Below, piece by piece: positions 1-6,080 of a stretch of DNA of 15,385 bases; position 1 is the stretch's first letter; the number at the start of each line of letters is the position of its first letter. The notes below the pieces were generated by a model that was given only the letters and a program-made list of their open reading frames with translations, was not told the origin of the DNA and ran no database searches. Both the position numbers and the translations under genes were made by a program. The stretch lies in the NCBI GenBank assembly GCA_016295245.1, contig JAEDLO010000036.1:1-15385 (forward strand). The letters are read 5' to 3'. Source of the DNA: Bacteroidales bacterium (lineage in GTDB: Bacteria; Bacteroidota; Bacteroidia; Bacteroidales; UBA932).

Positions 1-9
1 AAAGGCACC

Positions 10-37
10 GCAGGCTCGCAAAAGCGGGCTCGCCTGC
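10..37. repeat. GC-rich inverted repeat (possible hairpin)
   Basis: GCAGGC at 10-15 is the exact reverse complement of GCCTGC at 32-37. A shorter inner pair, CGC 17-19 with GCG 24-26, closes an AAAA loop. The structure is readable directly from the sequence. No T-run follows on either strand, so it is not an obvious terminator. Its role is unknown; it could be part of a structured RNA or the end of a unit lying outside the window. Confidence 0.35.
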
Positions 38-374
38 TACGGCGCGCGGCTGCGGGGAGCTCGCCATAGGCTCTCTCGCGGCGGTTGTCACCACGGCGAC
101 ATTATTGCGGTCTGAGTTGCTGCAAGCTGGCGGATGGCGGCTCAGGCGCGGGGGCGGTCAAGGAGGGGGAAGGAAATAGCGGGGCACGGCGAGTCGCAAC
201 GGTGCTGCGAAGCAGCAGGACGGCGATGTCTGACGACGGTTGGACGCGACCGACAGAGAGCGGCCAAGACGGAGGAGTCCGCCGCAGCAACGGTAAGGGC
301 AACAGTAACGGCAAAAGCAAGGGAAAGGGCAAAAAAAACCGCACGCAGACGCGAAGGTCAGCGGGCGGGATAAA

Positions 375-388
375 CGGGAAAACTCCCG
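375..388 (-). terminator. Weak terminator-like hairpin after the flavin reductase gene
   Basis: CGGGA (375-379) and TCCCG (384-388) form a 5-bp stem with a 4-nt loop, about 20 nt downstream of the minus-strand stop codon at 408. Read on the minus strand, the stem is followed by only TTTA rather than a long T-run. The position suits the end of the minus-strand operon, but the stem is short and the T-tract poor, so this is a tentative call. Confidence 0.3.
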
Positions 389-407
389 AAGATGGAAGTC
401 CAGCGAC

Positions 408-1013
408 CTAGCCTATTGGTTTGAAGTCAGAGGCCGGGTGTTTGCAGATTGGGCAGATGAAGTCGTCCGGGAGGATTTCGCCTTCGTAGATGTATCCGCA
501 GATAGTGCAGACCCATCCTTTTTTCTTTGGGCGCTCGGGAGCCGGCTTGATGTGCTTCTGATAGAAAGTATATGTCGCAGAAGGTTCTTCGGTGAGGGAT
601 TCAGCCGAGACTACATCGGCGATGAATAGAGTGTGGGTGCCAAGGTCCACAGTATCGACCACTTTGGCCGAAATCAGGGCATTTACCCCCTCGGTCACAT
701 ATATGATACCATTGTCTGCGCGGGAGTATGTTATGCCCAGAGCCTTGTCCACATCCTTGCCGCTCTGGAAGCCCCAGTGTTTGAAGATGTCGAAGGATGC
801 AGCCTCGGAAAGCACTGAGACGTTGAACTCTCGGGTGCGCTCGATCATTCCGTGGGTATAGTTGTCTTTGTTGACCGCAAGGGTGATGCGGTTTGGAGTG
901 GTTGTTACCTGCATCACGGTATTGGTGATGCAGCCGTTGTCCTTATCTCCTTCGTGGGCTGTCACCACGAAGAGGCCATAGGAAAGCTTGTAAAATGCAG
1001 TCTTGTCGATCAT
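408..1013 (-). CDS. Flavin reductase-like protein with C-terminal rubredoxin domain
   Basis: A 201-residue protein joining an FMN-binding flavin-reductase split barrel (about residues 1-155) to a short C-terminal rubredoxin-like domain. The iron ligands are visible as CxxCG at Cys169/Cys172 and CPxC at Cys187/Cys190. The spacing between the two pairs is short, as in rubrerythrin-type rubredoxins. The architecture matches NAD(P)H:flavin/rubredoxin oxidoreductases ('high-molecular-weight rubredoxin'), which pass electrons from reduced flavin to rubredoxin, often toward oxygen- or NO-detoxifying flavodiiron proteins in anaerobes. I start it at the ATG at 1013, because the 29 extra residues possible from 1100 would lie inside the upstream gene and look unlike the family. 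It begins 4 nt after the stop of the upstream CoA-transferase gene, so the two are very likely co-transcribed. The physiological acceptor is not shown by the sequence. Confidence 0.88.
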   Translation of the reverse strand: MIDKTAFYKLSYGLFVVTAHEGDKDNGCITNTVMQVTTTPNRITLAVNKDNYTHGMIERTREFNVSVLSEAASFDIFKHWGFQSGKDVDKALGITYSRADNGIIYVTEGVNALISAKVVDTVDLGTHTLFIADVVSAESLTEEPSATYTFYQKHIKPAPERPKKKGWVCTICGYIYEGEILPDDFICPICKHPASDFKPIG

Positions 1014-1017
1014 AATT

Positions 1018-2319
1018 CTATATTGAAAAATTGTGATAATGCGGTCCGAAGCGCTCGAATGCGGCGCGGTCCAGATCCTCCCTGTCGTCAGGATGGGCAA
1101 TGCTGATCATCAGCTTGGCTCGCTCCTGAAGCGAGCGGCCGTAGAGGTCCACGGCGCCATATTCGGTCACCATCCAGTGGGCGTCCGAACGAGGGGTGAC
1201 CACTCCGGCGGCGGTGTTCAGGGCGGGAACTATTTTCGACTTGCCCTTGAGTGTGCGCGAAGCCATTGCGATGATGCTCTTGCCCCCTTCGGACATCGAT
1301 GCACCCCTGACGAACTCAAGCTGGCCGCCGGTGCCGCTGAAGATACGGGTACCGATGCTGTCGGCGCAGACCTGGCCGGTGAGGTCAACCTCTACTGCCG
1401 AGTTGATGGCCTTCATATGGGGGTTGCGGGCGATGTTGTAAGGATTGTTGGTGTATTCGATGTCCCTCATCAGGACGTCAGGATTGTGGTCGATGAACGA
1501 ATATACTTCCTGCGGGCCGAGAAGGAAGGAGGATACTACCTTGCCTGTGTCGATTTTCTTGCAGGCGCCGTTGATGACGCCCTTGCGGATGAGCCTGAGC
1601 AGGCCGATGGAGAACATCTCGGTGTGGAGGCCGAGGTTCTTGGCGGTGCCGAGCTCGGCGGCCAGCGCGTTCGGAAGAGCGCCTATGCCCATCTGCAGGC
1701 AGTCGCCGTCTTCGAGCAGGCCGGCGCAGTTGTGGCCGATGATCTTTTCGGTCGGGGTCGGGTCGGCAAAGTCTGCCGTCACCAGAGGAGTGTCGTCGCT
1801 GACCAGGTAGTCAAACTTCTCGAGCGGGATGAGGTTGCCGAAGGAGAAGGGGACATTGGGGTTGACTACGCCGATGACCAGCGGGGCGTTCTCGATAGCG
1901 GCAACCGAACAGTCAACCGAGGTGCCCAGGGACACGAAGCCGTCCTTGTCGGGCAGCGACACGTTGACCAGCGCCGCTCCGAGCTTGATGGCGCCGGTGC
2001 GGTACAGGCGCGGGGTCTCGCCCAGATGGACAGGGAGGTAATCGGCATAGCCCGCGTTCACGTTGGCGCGGACATTCGGGCCGACGAAGAAGCCCTGGTC
2101 GAAAAAGATGCCTTCGTAGCGCGGCTCGGAGTAAGGTGCAGGACCTTCAGTATGGAAGTGGTGAAAGTGGAGGTCTGTGACATCCCCGGCATCCGCCCTG
2201 CGGCAAAGAGCCTGAATGAGGCAATGGGGCACGCTGGCCACGCTGCTGAGGTGGATGTGGCTGTGGGAAGGGATGTGACTTACGGCCTGGTCGGCTGTCA
2301 CGAATTCTATCTGTTTCAT
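1018..2319 (-). CDS. Acetyl-CoA hydrolase/transferase family protein (4-hydroxybutyrate or butyryl-CoA:acetate CoA-transferase type)
   Basis: A 433-residue family I CoA-transferase. Visible hallmarks are the GIGALP glycine loop (residues 211-216), the HTE motif whose Glu234 is the expected catalytic residue forming the glutamyl-CoA thioester, GTGGQLEFVRGA (329-340), and the C-terminal VTEYGAVDLYGRS region followed by AHPDDR. Length and motif order fit 4-hydroxybutyrate/butyryl-CoA:acetate CoA-transferases, which swap CoA between an acyl-CoA and acetate in cytoplasmic fermentation. The exact acyl substrate cannot be read from sequence. I chose the ATG at 2319. The longer frame to 2400 would overlap the divergent queD start and its first 27 residues resemble translated promoter DNA. 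The flavin reductase-rubredoxin gene follows after 4 nt, which suggests a link to redox balance during fermentation (inference). Confidence 0.88.
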   Translation of the reverse strand: MKQIEFVTADQAVSHIPSHSHIHLSSVASVPHCLIQALCRRADAGDVTDLHFHHFHTEGPAPYSEPRYEGIFFDQGFFVGPNVRANVNAGYADYLPVHLGETPRLYRTGAIKLGAALVNVSLPDKDGFVSLGTSVDCSVAAIENAPLVIGVVNPNVPFSFGNLIPLEKFDYLVSDDTPLVTADFADPTPTEKIIGHNCAGLLEDGDCLQMGIGALPNALAAELGTAKNLGLHTEMFSIGLLRLIRKGVINGACKKIDTGKVVSSFLLGPQEVYSFIDHNPDVLMRDIEYTNNPYNIARNPHMKAINSAVEVDLTGQVCADSIGTRIFSGTGGQLEFVRGASMSEGGKSIIAMASRTLKGKSKIVPALNTAAGVVTPRSDAHWMVTEYGAVDLYGRSLQERAKLMISIAHPDDREDLDRAAFERFGPHYHNFSI

Positions 2320-2323
2320 ATCC

Positions 2324-2333
2324 CCAAATTTGG
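2324..2333. repeat. 10-bp palindrome in the leader of the CoA-transferase gene
   Basis: CCAAATTTGG is a perfect palindrome starting 5 bases upstream of the minus-strand ATG at 2319, within the predicted 5' leader. It could be a regulator site or chance; an AT-core palindrome of this size is not rare. Confidence 0.25.
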
Positions 2334-2366
2334 TGATTTCGTCAAACAAATCCAAATAAGTCGGAA

Positions 2367-2374
2367 AAAACGTA
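2367..2374 (-). promoter_or_regulatory. Candidate -7 box for the CoA-transferase operon (weak)
   Basis: Read on the minus strand this is TACGTTTT, a 7/8 match to TAnnTTTG. A TTTG lies 23 nt further upstream (2401-2398), slightly long for a -33 element. It would give a leader of about 44 nt before the ATG at 2319. No exact TAnnTTTG occurs on the minus strand in this gap. The box overlaps the plus-strand -7 box of queD by two bases, so the two divergent promoters may compete. Confidence 0.3.
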
Positions 2375-2380
2375 TCTTTG
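2373..2380 (+). promoter_or_regulatory. -7 box (TATCTTTG) of the queD-folE operon, predicted leaderless
   Basis: TATCTTTG is an exact match to the Bacteroidota TAnnTTTG -7 element. It ends only 4 nt before the queD ATG (2385). If the box is centred near -7, transcription would start at about 2384, giving an mRNA with essentially no leader. I see no clear TTG-type -33 element 19-21 nt upstream, so the promoter call rests on the -7 box and the intergenic position. Confidence 0.5.
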
Positions 2381-2384
2381 GGGT

Positions 2385-2717
2385 ATGTATTATGTTTCAA
2401 AGAAACTTCAGATAGCGGCGAGCCACCGCCTTGAGCTCGATTATCCGAGCAAATGCTCCCGCCTCCACGGCCACAACTACGATGTCGAGGTCTTCTGCAA
2501 GTCCGGCGAGCTCGACGCCAACGGGATGGTGGTGGACTTCAAACTGATAAAGGAGAGGGTGATGGACCGTCTGGACCACAAGGACCTCAATGAAGTCCTG
2601 CCCTTCAACCCGACTTCGGAAAACCTGGCACGCTGGATTTGCGAGCAGATTCCGTTCTGCTACAAGGTCAGCGTCAAGGAGACTTCAGGCAACACTGCAA
2701 TTTACACTACGGAATGA
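2385..2717 (+). CDS. queD: 6-carboxy-5,6,7,8-tetrahydropterin synthase (QueD/PTPS family), canonical copy
   Basis: A 110-residue cytoplasmic T-fold enzyme. QueD converts dihydroneopterin triphosphate into 6-carboxytetrahydropterin, the second step toward preQ0 and queuosine. The active site is complete: zinc ligands His14, His28 and His30; catalytic Cys24 in the CxxxHGH motif; Asp64-His65 in LDHKDLNE; and Glu99 near the C-terminus for pterin binding. Length and N-terminus fit the family, and the paralogue downstream has its first zinc histidine at the same position, which supports the start at 2385. The stop overlaps the folE start as ATGA (2714-2717). FolE supplies its substrate, so the pairing makes metabolic sense. 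A 6-pyruvoyltetrahydropterin synthase activity is possible but less likely in a bacterium. Confidence 0.92.
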   Translation: MYYVSKKLQIAASHRLELDYPSKCSRLHGHNYDVEVFCKSGELDANGMVVDFKLIKERVMDRLDHKDLNEVLPFNPTSENLARWICEQIPFCYKVSVKETSGNTAIYTTE

Positions 2718-3304
2718 TAACAGAGGAAAAGGCAAGACAGAACATCAGGGAACTGCTCGAGTATATCGGGGAGGACCCGGACAGGACCGGCCTGATCGAG
2801 ACCCCGGACAGGATGCTGAGGATGTTCAAGGAGATGTTCAGGGGCTATGACCCCGCCCAGAAACCCGTGATTACCACCTTCCCCAACGGGCAGGACGGCA
2901 TCATCTATGACGATATGGTCGTGGACAGCGGCTGCTTCTACTCGGTTTGCGAGCACCACTGCCGCACCTTCTTCGGCGAATATCGCTTCGCCTATATCCC
3001 CAACCCCAAGGGGCGCATCCTCGGCCTCTCGAAGATAGGCCGCGTGGTGGATTATTGCTCGGCCCGCCTGCAGGTGCAGGAGAGGCTGGTGCACGATGTG
3101 GTCGAGATGCTCACCGAGGCCCTGGGCGACGAGTACCCGCCGCTGGGGATGGCTATGACGATGACCGGCAGGCATATGTGCAAGGAGAGCCGCGGTGCGC
3201 GCAAGAGCGGCGTGATGACCTCCACCTACCTGACCGGCCTGTTCAGGCGCAACCCCCAGACCCGCAATGAATTCCTTAGCTACCTGAGCCGAAAAGATGT
3301 ATAA
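2714..3304 (+). CDS. folE: GTP cyclohydrolase I
   Basis: A 196-residue zinc enzyme that opens and rearranges GTP to 7,8-dihydroneopterin triphosphate, the shared precursor of folate and queuosine. The zinc site is intact: Cys79 and His82 in CEHH, and Cys156 in HMC, with His154 as the expected catalytic histidine. Other family landmarks are PDR at 31-33, YIPN (94-97), GLSKIGR (104-110), QVQERL (120-125) and TRNEFL near the C-terminus. I start at ATG 2714, where the protein begins like other FolE proteins; the in-frame ATG at 2639 would add 25 residues that are out-of-frame queD. The start overlaps the queD stop (ATGA), and the stop overlaps the next gene by 8 nt, so translation is probably coupled. 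It sits between two QueD-like genes that would compete for or channel its product. Confidence 0.95.
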   Translation: MITEEKARQNIRELLEYIGEDPDRTGLIETPDRMLRMFKEMFRGYDPAQKPVITTFPNGQDGIIYDDMVVDSGCFYSVCEHHCRTFFGEYRFAYIPNPKGRILGLSKIGRVVDYCSARLQVQERLVHDVVEMLTEALGDEYPPLGMAMTMTGRHMCKESRGARKSGVMTSTYLTGLFRRNPQTRNEFLSYLSRKDV

Positions 3305-3623
3305 AGTCAAGAAAACCCTTGAGGTCAGCGCAAGCCACGCCCTGGAGTTCGCAGGCGGAGTGCGCGAGCCGGTCCACGGCCACAATTGGAAGATAGTCAT
3401 CTACTGCCGCAGCGAAGAGCTCGACGCCGACGGGATGGTGGTCAATTTCCTCGATATCGAGAGGGATATCCGCGACTACCTCGATCACGGCGACCTCAAC
3501 GAGCTGCTGCCGGTAAGCCCGACAACCGAGAACCTCGCCCGCTGGGTGTGCGACCACGTCGCGCATTGCTATAAGGTGGAGGTGACCGAATGCGAGGGCA
3601 ATGAAGCCTCTTACGAAAAATGA
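3297..3623 (+). CDS. QueD/PTPS paralogue lacking the catalytic cysteine (PTPS-III-like candidate)
   Basis: A 108-residue T-fold protein clearly homologous to the upstream QueD: shared N-terminal pattern, zinc histidines His14, His27 and His29, LDHGDLNEL with Asp63-His64, TENLARW, and Glu98. The catalytic Cys is gone. Where QueD has CSRLHGH, this protein has REPVHGH, with one residue fewer between the zinc histidines and Glu24 three residues before His27. PTPS-III proteins, in which glutamate replaces or accompanies the cysteine, are known to make 6-hydroxymethyldihydropterin and bypass FolB in folate synthesis. The glutamate here is one position closer to HGH than in the usual ExxxHGH, so that role is an inference. 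It overlaps folE by 8 nt and the next gene by 4 nt. The product may instead be an inactive or regulatory partner of QueD. Confidence 0.85.
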   Translation: MYKVKKTLEVSASHALEFAGGVREPVHGHNWKIVIYCRSEELDADGMVVNFLDIERDIRDYLDHGDLNELLPVSPTTENLARWVCDHVAHCYKVEVTECEGNEASYEK

Positions 3624-4828
3624 GCCGCCGCATCGCCATCATCGGCGCCGGCGCCTCCGGCTGCTTCGCCTCCATCCTCATCCGCAGAGCGCATCCCGAG
3701 GATGATGTGGTGGTCTTCGAGGCGGGCAGAAACGCCCTGGCGAAGGTGGCGGTCACGGGCGGCGGACGTTGCAACCTTACCAACAGCTTCGAGGCGGTGA
3801 GCTCGCTCAAGGAGGTGTATCCGCGCGGAGAGCAGCTGATGAAGCGCTGCCTGCGCCGTCTGGACCAGAGGGCATTGATGCGCTGGTTCGAGAAGGAAGG
3901 GGTGCGCCTGACGGTCCAGAGCGACCACTGCGTCTTTCCCGTAAGCCAGGATGCGATGCAGATTGTGCGCACGCTGCTGAACCTGATGCGCCGCGAAGGC
4001 GTGGAGCTGCGCACCGAGAGCAGGGTGAGCGCCATACGCGAGCTTGAGGGCGGGTTCTCGTTGGAACTTGCCGCGGGAGGGTGCTTCCGCTGCGACAGGG
4101 TGCTGCTCAGCGCGGGCGGCTGCTCGAAAAAGAGCCTTGAGGCGCTTCTGCCGGGGGATATTGCTATCGAGGACACCGTCCCTTCGCTCTTCACCCTGAA
4201 CATAGGCGACGAGAGCCTGCGCTCGCTGATGGGCACGGTAGTGGATGATGTGGAGCTGAGCCTGGCGGGCACCGGCTTCTCTTCGCGTGGCACCTTGCTG
4301 CTCACAGATTGGGGCGTAAGCGGTCCCGCCACCCTGAAGCTTTCCTCATACGCGGCGCGCCACCTCGCGCAATGCGGCTACAAGGCGAGCCTGAACGTCA
4401 ACTGGACGGGCGCGGGGCAGGAGCAGGCAAGACAGCTGGTCGAAGAGCTGCGGAGCCTCAACTCCAAGAAGCTGGTGTGCGGCACTCACCCCGATTTCCT
4501 CACGGACCGCCTTTTCAGACACATCTGCAAGCGCGCCGGCATTGCTCCCCAGAGGCGCTGGGCAGAGCTGGGCAGCAAGGGGATGAACCGCCTCTGCCAG
4601 ACTCTCTGCTGCGACACTTACCCCGTCACGGGACGCTCGCGCTTCAAGGAAGAGTTCGTCACCTGCGGCGGCGTGAGCCTGTCGGAAATCAATCTCAACA
4701 CCCTCGAATCCCGCAAGCACCCGGGGCTCTTCTTCTCAGGAGAAGTGCTTGATCTTGACGCTATTACAGGCGGATTCAATCTTCAGGCCGCCTGGTCAAC
4801 AGGTTTTTCAGCAGCCGAGAATATTTGA
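3620..4828 (+). CDS. HI0933/BaiN-family FAD-dependent oxidoreductase
   Basis: A 402-residue flavoprotein. The N-terminus has a Rossmann FAD-binding GAGASG (9-14) with an acidic residue at the end of the second strand (VVFEAG). The family signature TGGGRCNLTN lies at 46-55, then LTDWGVSGPATLKLS (228-242), VTCGGV (347-352), and the C-terminal FAD-contacting GEVLDLDAITGGFNLQ (374-389). This pattern defines the HI0933/YhiN-type 'aminoacetone oxidase'/BaiN group, whose physiological substrates are mostly unknown; one clostridial member acts on bile-acid intermediates. No signal peptide is visible, so it should be cytoplasmic. Its ATG overlaps the stop of the QueD paralogue (ATGA, 3620-3623), making it the fourth gene of the pterin operon. 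A redox role on a reduced pterin is possible from context only. Confidence 0.88.
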   Translation: MSRRIAIIGAGASGCFASILIRRAHPEDDVVVFEAGRNALAKVAVTGGGRCNLTNSFEAVSSLKEVYPRGEQLMKRCLRRLDQRALMRWFEKEGVRLTVQSDHCVFPVSQDAMQIVRTLLNLMRREGVELRTESRVSAIRELEGGFSLELAAGGCFRCDRVLLSAGGCSKKSLEALLPGDIAIEDTVPSLFTLNIGDESLRSLMGTVVDDVELSLAGTGFSSRGTLLLTDWGVSGPATLKLSSYAARHLAQCGYKASLNVNWTGAGQEQARQLVEELRSLNSKKLVCGTHPDFLTDRLFRHICKRAGIAPQRRWAELGSKGMNRLCQTLCCDTYPVTGRSRFKEEFVTCGGVSLSEINLNTLESRKHPGLFFSGEVLDLDAITGGFNLQAAWSTGFSAAENI

Positions 4829-4853
4829 TTTTTGGGGATTATTCCTAAATTTG
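4824..4853 (+). promoter_or_regulatory. Promoter of the spt operon (TTTG - 18 nt - TAAATTTG)
   Basis: TAAATTTG at 4846-4853 matches the Bacteroidota -7 element exactly, and TTTG at 4824-4827 lies 18 nt upstream as a -33 element, close to the usual 19-21 nt. The -33 element overlaps the stop codon of the preceding gene. Transcription would start near 4857, giving a leader of about 24 nt. This separates the sphingolipid operon from the pterin operon, although no terminator is visible between them. Confidence 0.65.
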
Positions 4854-4880
4854 CGGAGTACTATTTCACTATAACCAAAG

Positions 4881-6077
4881 ATGAAAAAGATTTTGAATGA
4901 CCTTTGCGGGCAGTTCACAGTCCCGCAGGAGATTCAGGCAGCAGGTGTCTATCCTTACTACAGGCCAATCTCTTCAGGTCAGGACCCTGTGGTCCGTATG
5001 GCGGACGGAAGTTCCTCCCTTATGTTCGGTTCCAACTCCTATCTGGGTCTTTCCGACGACCCGCGTCTCAAGGAGGCTGCCATTGAAGCAATCAGAAAAT
5101 ACGGCACAAGCTGTTCTGGAAGCCGCTTCCTGAACGGTACTCTCGATATTCACGAAGAGCTTGAGGCTAAGCTCGCTAAGTTTGTGGGCAAGAGCCAGGC
5201 TGTAACCTTCAGCACCGGTTTCCAGGTTAACCTTGGCGTCGTGAGCGCTCTGAGCGTGAGGGGCAGCTTCATCTTCCTGGACGCCCTTGACCACGCCTGC
5301 ATCATCGACGGCAGCCGCCTGGGCTTCGGCGAGGTGAGAAAGTTCCCTCACAATGATATGACTGTGCTCGAAAGGAAGCTCAAGCTCACTCCGCGCAAGG
5401 CTCCGAAGATGATAGTTGTGGACGGAGTCTATTCGATGGAGGGCGACATCTGTCCGCTGCCTGATCTCGTTCGCCTGGGCGAGAAGTACAATGCCCTGGT
5501 GATGGTGGACGATGCCCACGGCCTGGGAGTGATCGGCGAAAACGGCTCCGGCACCGCCAGCCACTTCGGCCTTACTGACCGCACCGACCTGATAATGGGC
5601 ACCTTCTCCAAGAGTTTCGGCTCGCTGGGCGGCTTCATCGCCGGCGACGACGATATCATCAACTACCTCAAGCACCATTCCCGCTCGCTGATTTTCAGCG
5701 CCTCGATGACTCCTGCGGCAGTCGCCGCGGCTTCAAAGGCCATCGATATTATGATTGAGGAGCCTCAGAGGAGGGAGAACCTCTGGAAGGTCACCCGCCA
5801 CGCCCAGCAGGCCTTCAAGGAGGCGGGCTTCGACACCGGCCACACCCAGAGCCCTATCATCCCGCTGTTTGTGCGCGACACGATGAAGGCTATGAAGATT
5901 GTGCGCCTTGCCTATGACCAGGGAGTGTTCATCACCCCTGTCATCGCCCCTGCAGTGCCTGAGAAGGACGTGCTTATCCGCTTCGCGCTGATGGCCACCC
6001 ACACTATTGAGCAGGTGGACGAGGCTGTGGAGAAGCTCACGGGCATCTTTGCTTCAATGGACCTTTTGAACAAATAG
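4881..6077 (+). CDS. spt: Serine palmitoyltransferase (alpha-oxoamine synthase family)
   Basis: A 398-residue PLP enzyme. SPT condenses serine with a long-chain acyl-CoA to 3-ketosphinganine, the committed step of sphingolipid synthesis. The PLP lysine is Lys244 in TFSKSFGS; Asp210 and His213 (DDAHGLG) and His138 (DHAC) are the expected cofactor contacts. The N-terminal GVYPYYR, MFGSNSYLGL, GSRFLNGTLDIH and the C-terminal ALMATHT closely resemble the Bacteroides SPT as I recall it, more than KBL (2-amino-3-ketobutyrate CoA ligase) or BioF. Length fits the soluble bacterial homodimer. The start at 4881 matches the family N-terminus and follows a good promoter. The SDR gene 3 nt downstream is a candidate for the next step, which strengthens the assignment. 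Confusion with KBL or BioF is the main alternative and I consider it unlikely. Confidence 0.9.
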   Translation: MKKILNDLCGQFTVPQEIQAAGVYPYYRPISSGQDPVVRMADGSSSLMFGSNSYLGLSDDPRLKEAAIEAIRKYGTSCSGSRFLNGTLDIHEELEAKLAKFVGKSQAVTFSTGFQVNLGVVSALSVRGSFIFLDALDHACIIDGSRLGFGEVRKFPHNDMTVLERKLKLTPRKAPKMIVVDGVYSMEGDICPLPDLVRLGEKYNALVMVDDAHGLGVIGENGSGTASHFGLTDRTDLIMGTFSKSFGSLGGFIAGDDDIINYLKHHSRSLIFSASMTPAAVAAASKAIDIMIEEPQRRENLWKVTRHAQQAFKEAGFDTGHTQSPIIPLFVRDTMKAMKIVRLAYDQGVFITPVIAPAVPEKDVLIRFALMATHTIEQVDEAVEKLTGIFASMDLLNK

Positions 6078-6080
6078 GAT

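Larger units (their letters stand above)
1..407. other. GC-rich low-complexity stretch with no supported gene
   Basis: About 400 bases at the window edge where I cannot support any gene. All three plus-strand frames open at the left edge hit stops early. The open frames that remain translate to low-complexity peptides: Gly/Ser/Lys/Asn/Arg-rich on the plus strand (85-411), Leu/Pro-rich on the minus strand (102-344), with no recognisable family. From about 280 to 400 the plus strand is strongly purine-rich, with short imperfect repeats of Gly, Lys and Asn codon-like units around 290-340. The first 40 bases can fold (10-15 with 32-37, inner 17-19 with 24-26). It may be an intergenic spacer, a decayed gene or an unrecognised RNA; I cannot decide between these. 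Confidence 0.5.

Noticed and set aside
290..345. Possible CRISPR, tandem repeat or diversity-generating template repeat
   Set aside because: The units are short, imperfect and without regular spacing, and there is no cas gene or reverse transcriptase in the window.
85..411. 108-codon plus-strand open frame rich in Gly, Ser, Lys and Arg
   Set aside because: Low complexity, no family resemblance, no promoter or coding-like pattern, and it overlaps the end of the minus-strand gene.
1014..1100. Upstream ATG for the flavin reductase-rubredoxin gene
   Set aside because: The extra 29 residues lie inside the CoA-transferase gene and do not fit the family; the ATG at 1013 gives a normal N-terminus.
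2320..2400. Upstream ATG for the CoA-transferase gene
   Set aside because: It would cover the intergenic promoter DNA and overlap the divergent queD start; the ATG at 2319 fits family length.
1033..2415. 460-codon plus-strand open frame
   Set aside because: It is antisense to the CoA-transferase gene, has no family resemblance and is rich in Val/Gly/Ala/Asp. GC-rich codon use produces such shadows.
2639..2713. Upstream ATG for folE
   Set aside because: The extra 25 residues are queD read in another frame; the ATGA overlap at 2714 is the better start.
4841..4880. Possible terminator between the flavoprotein and spt
   Set aside because: I see no stem with a T-tract here, only AT-rich promoter-like sequence.
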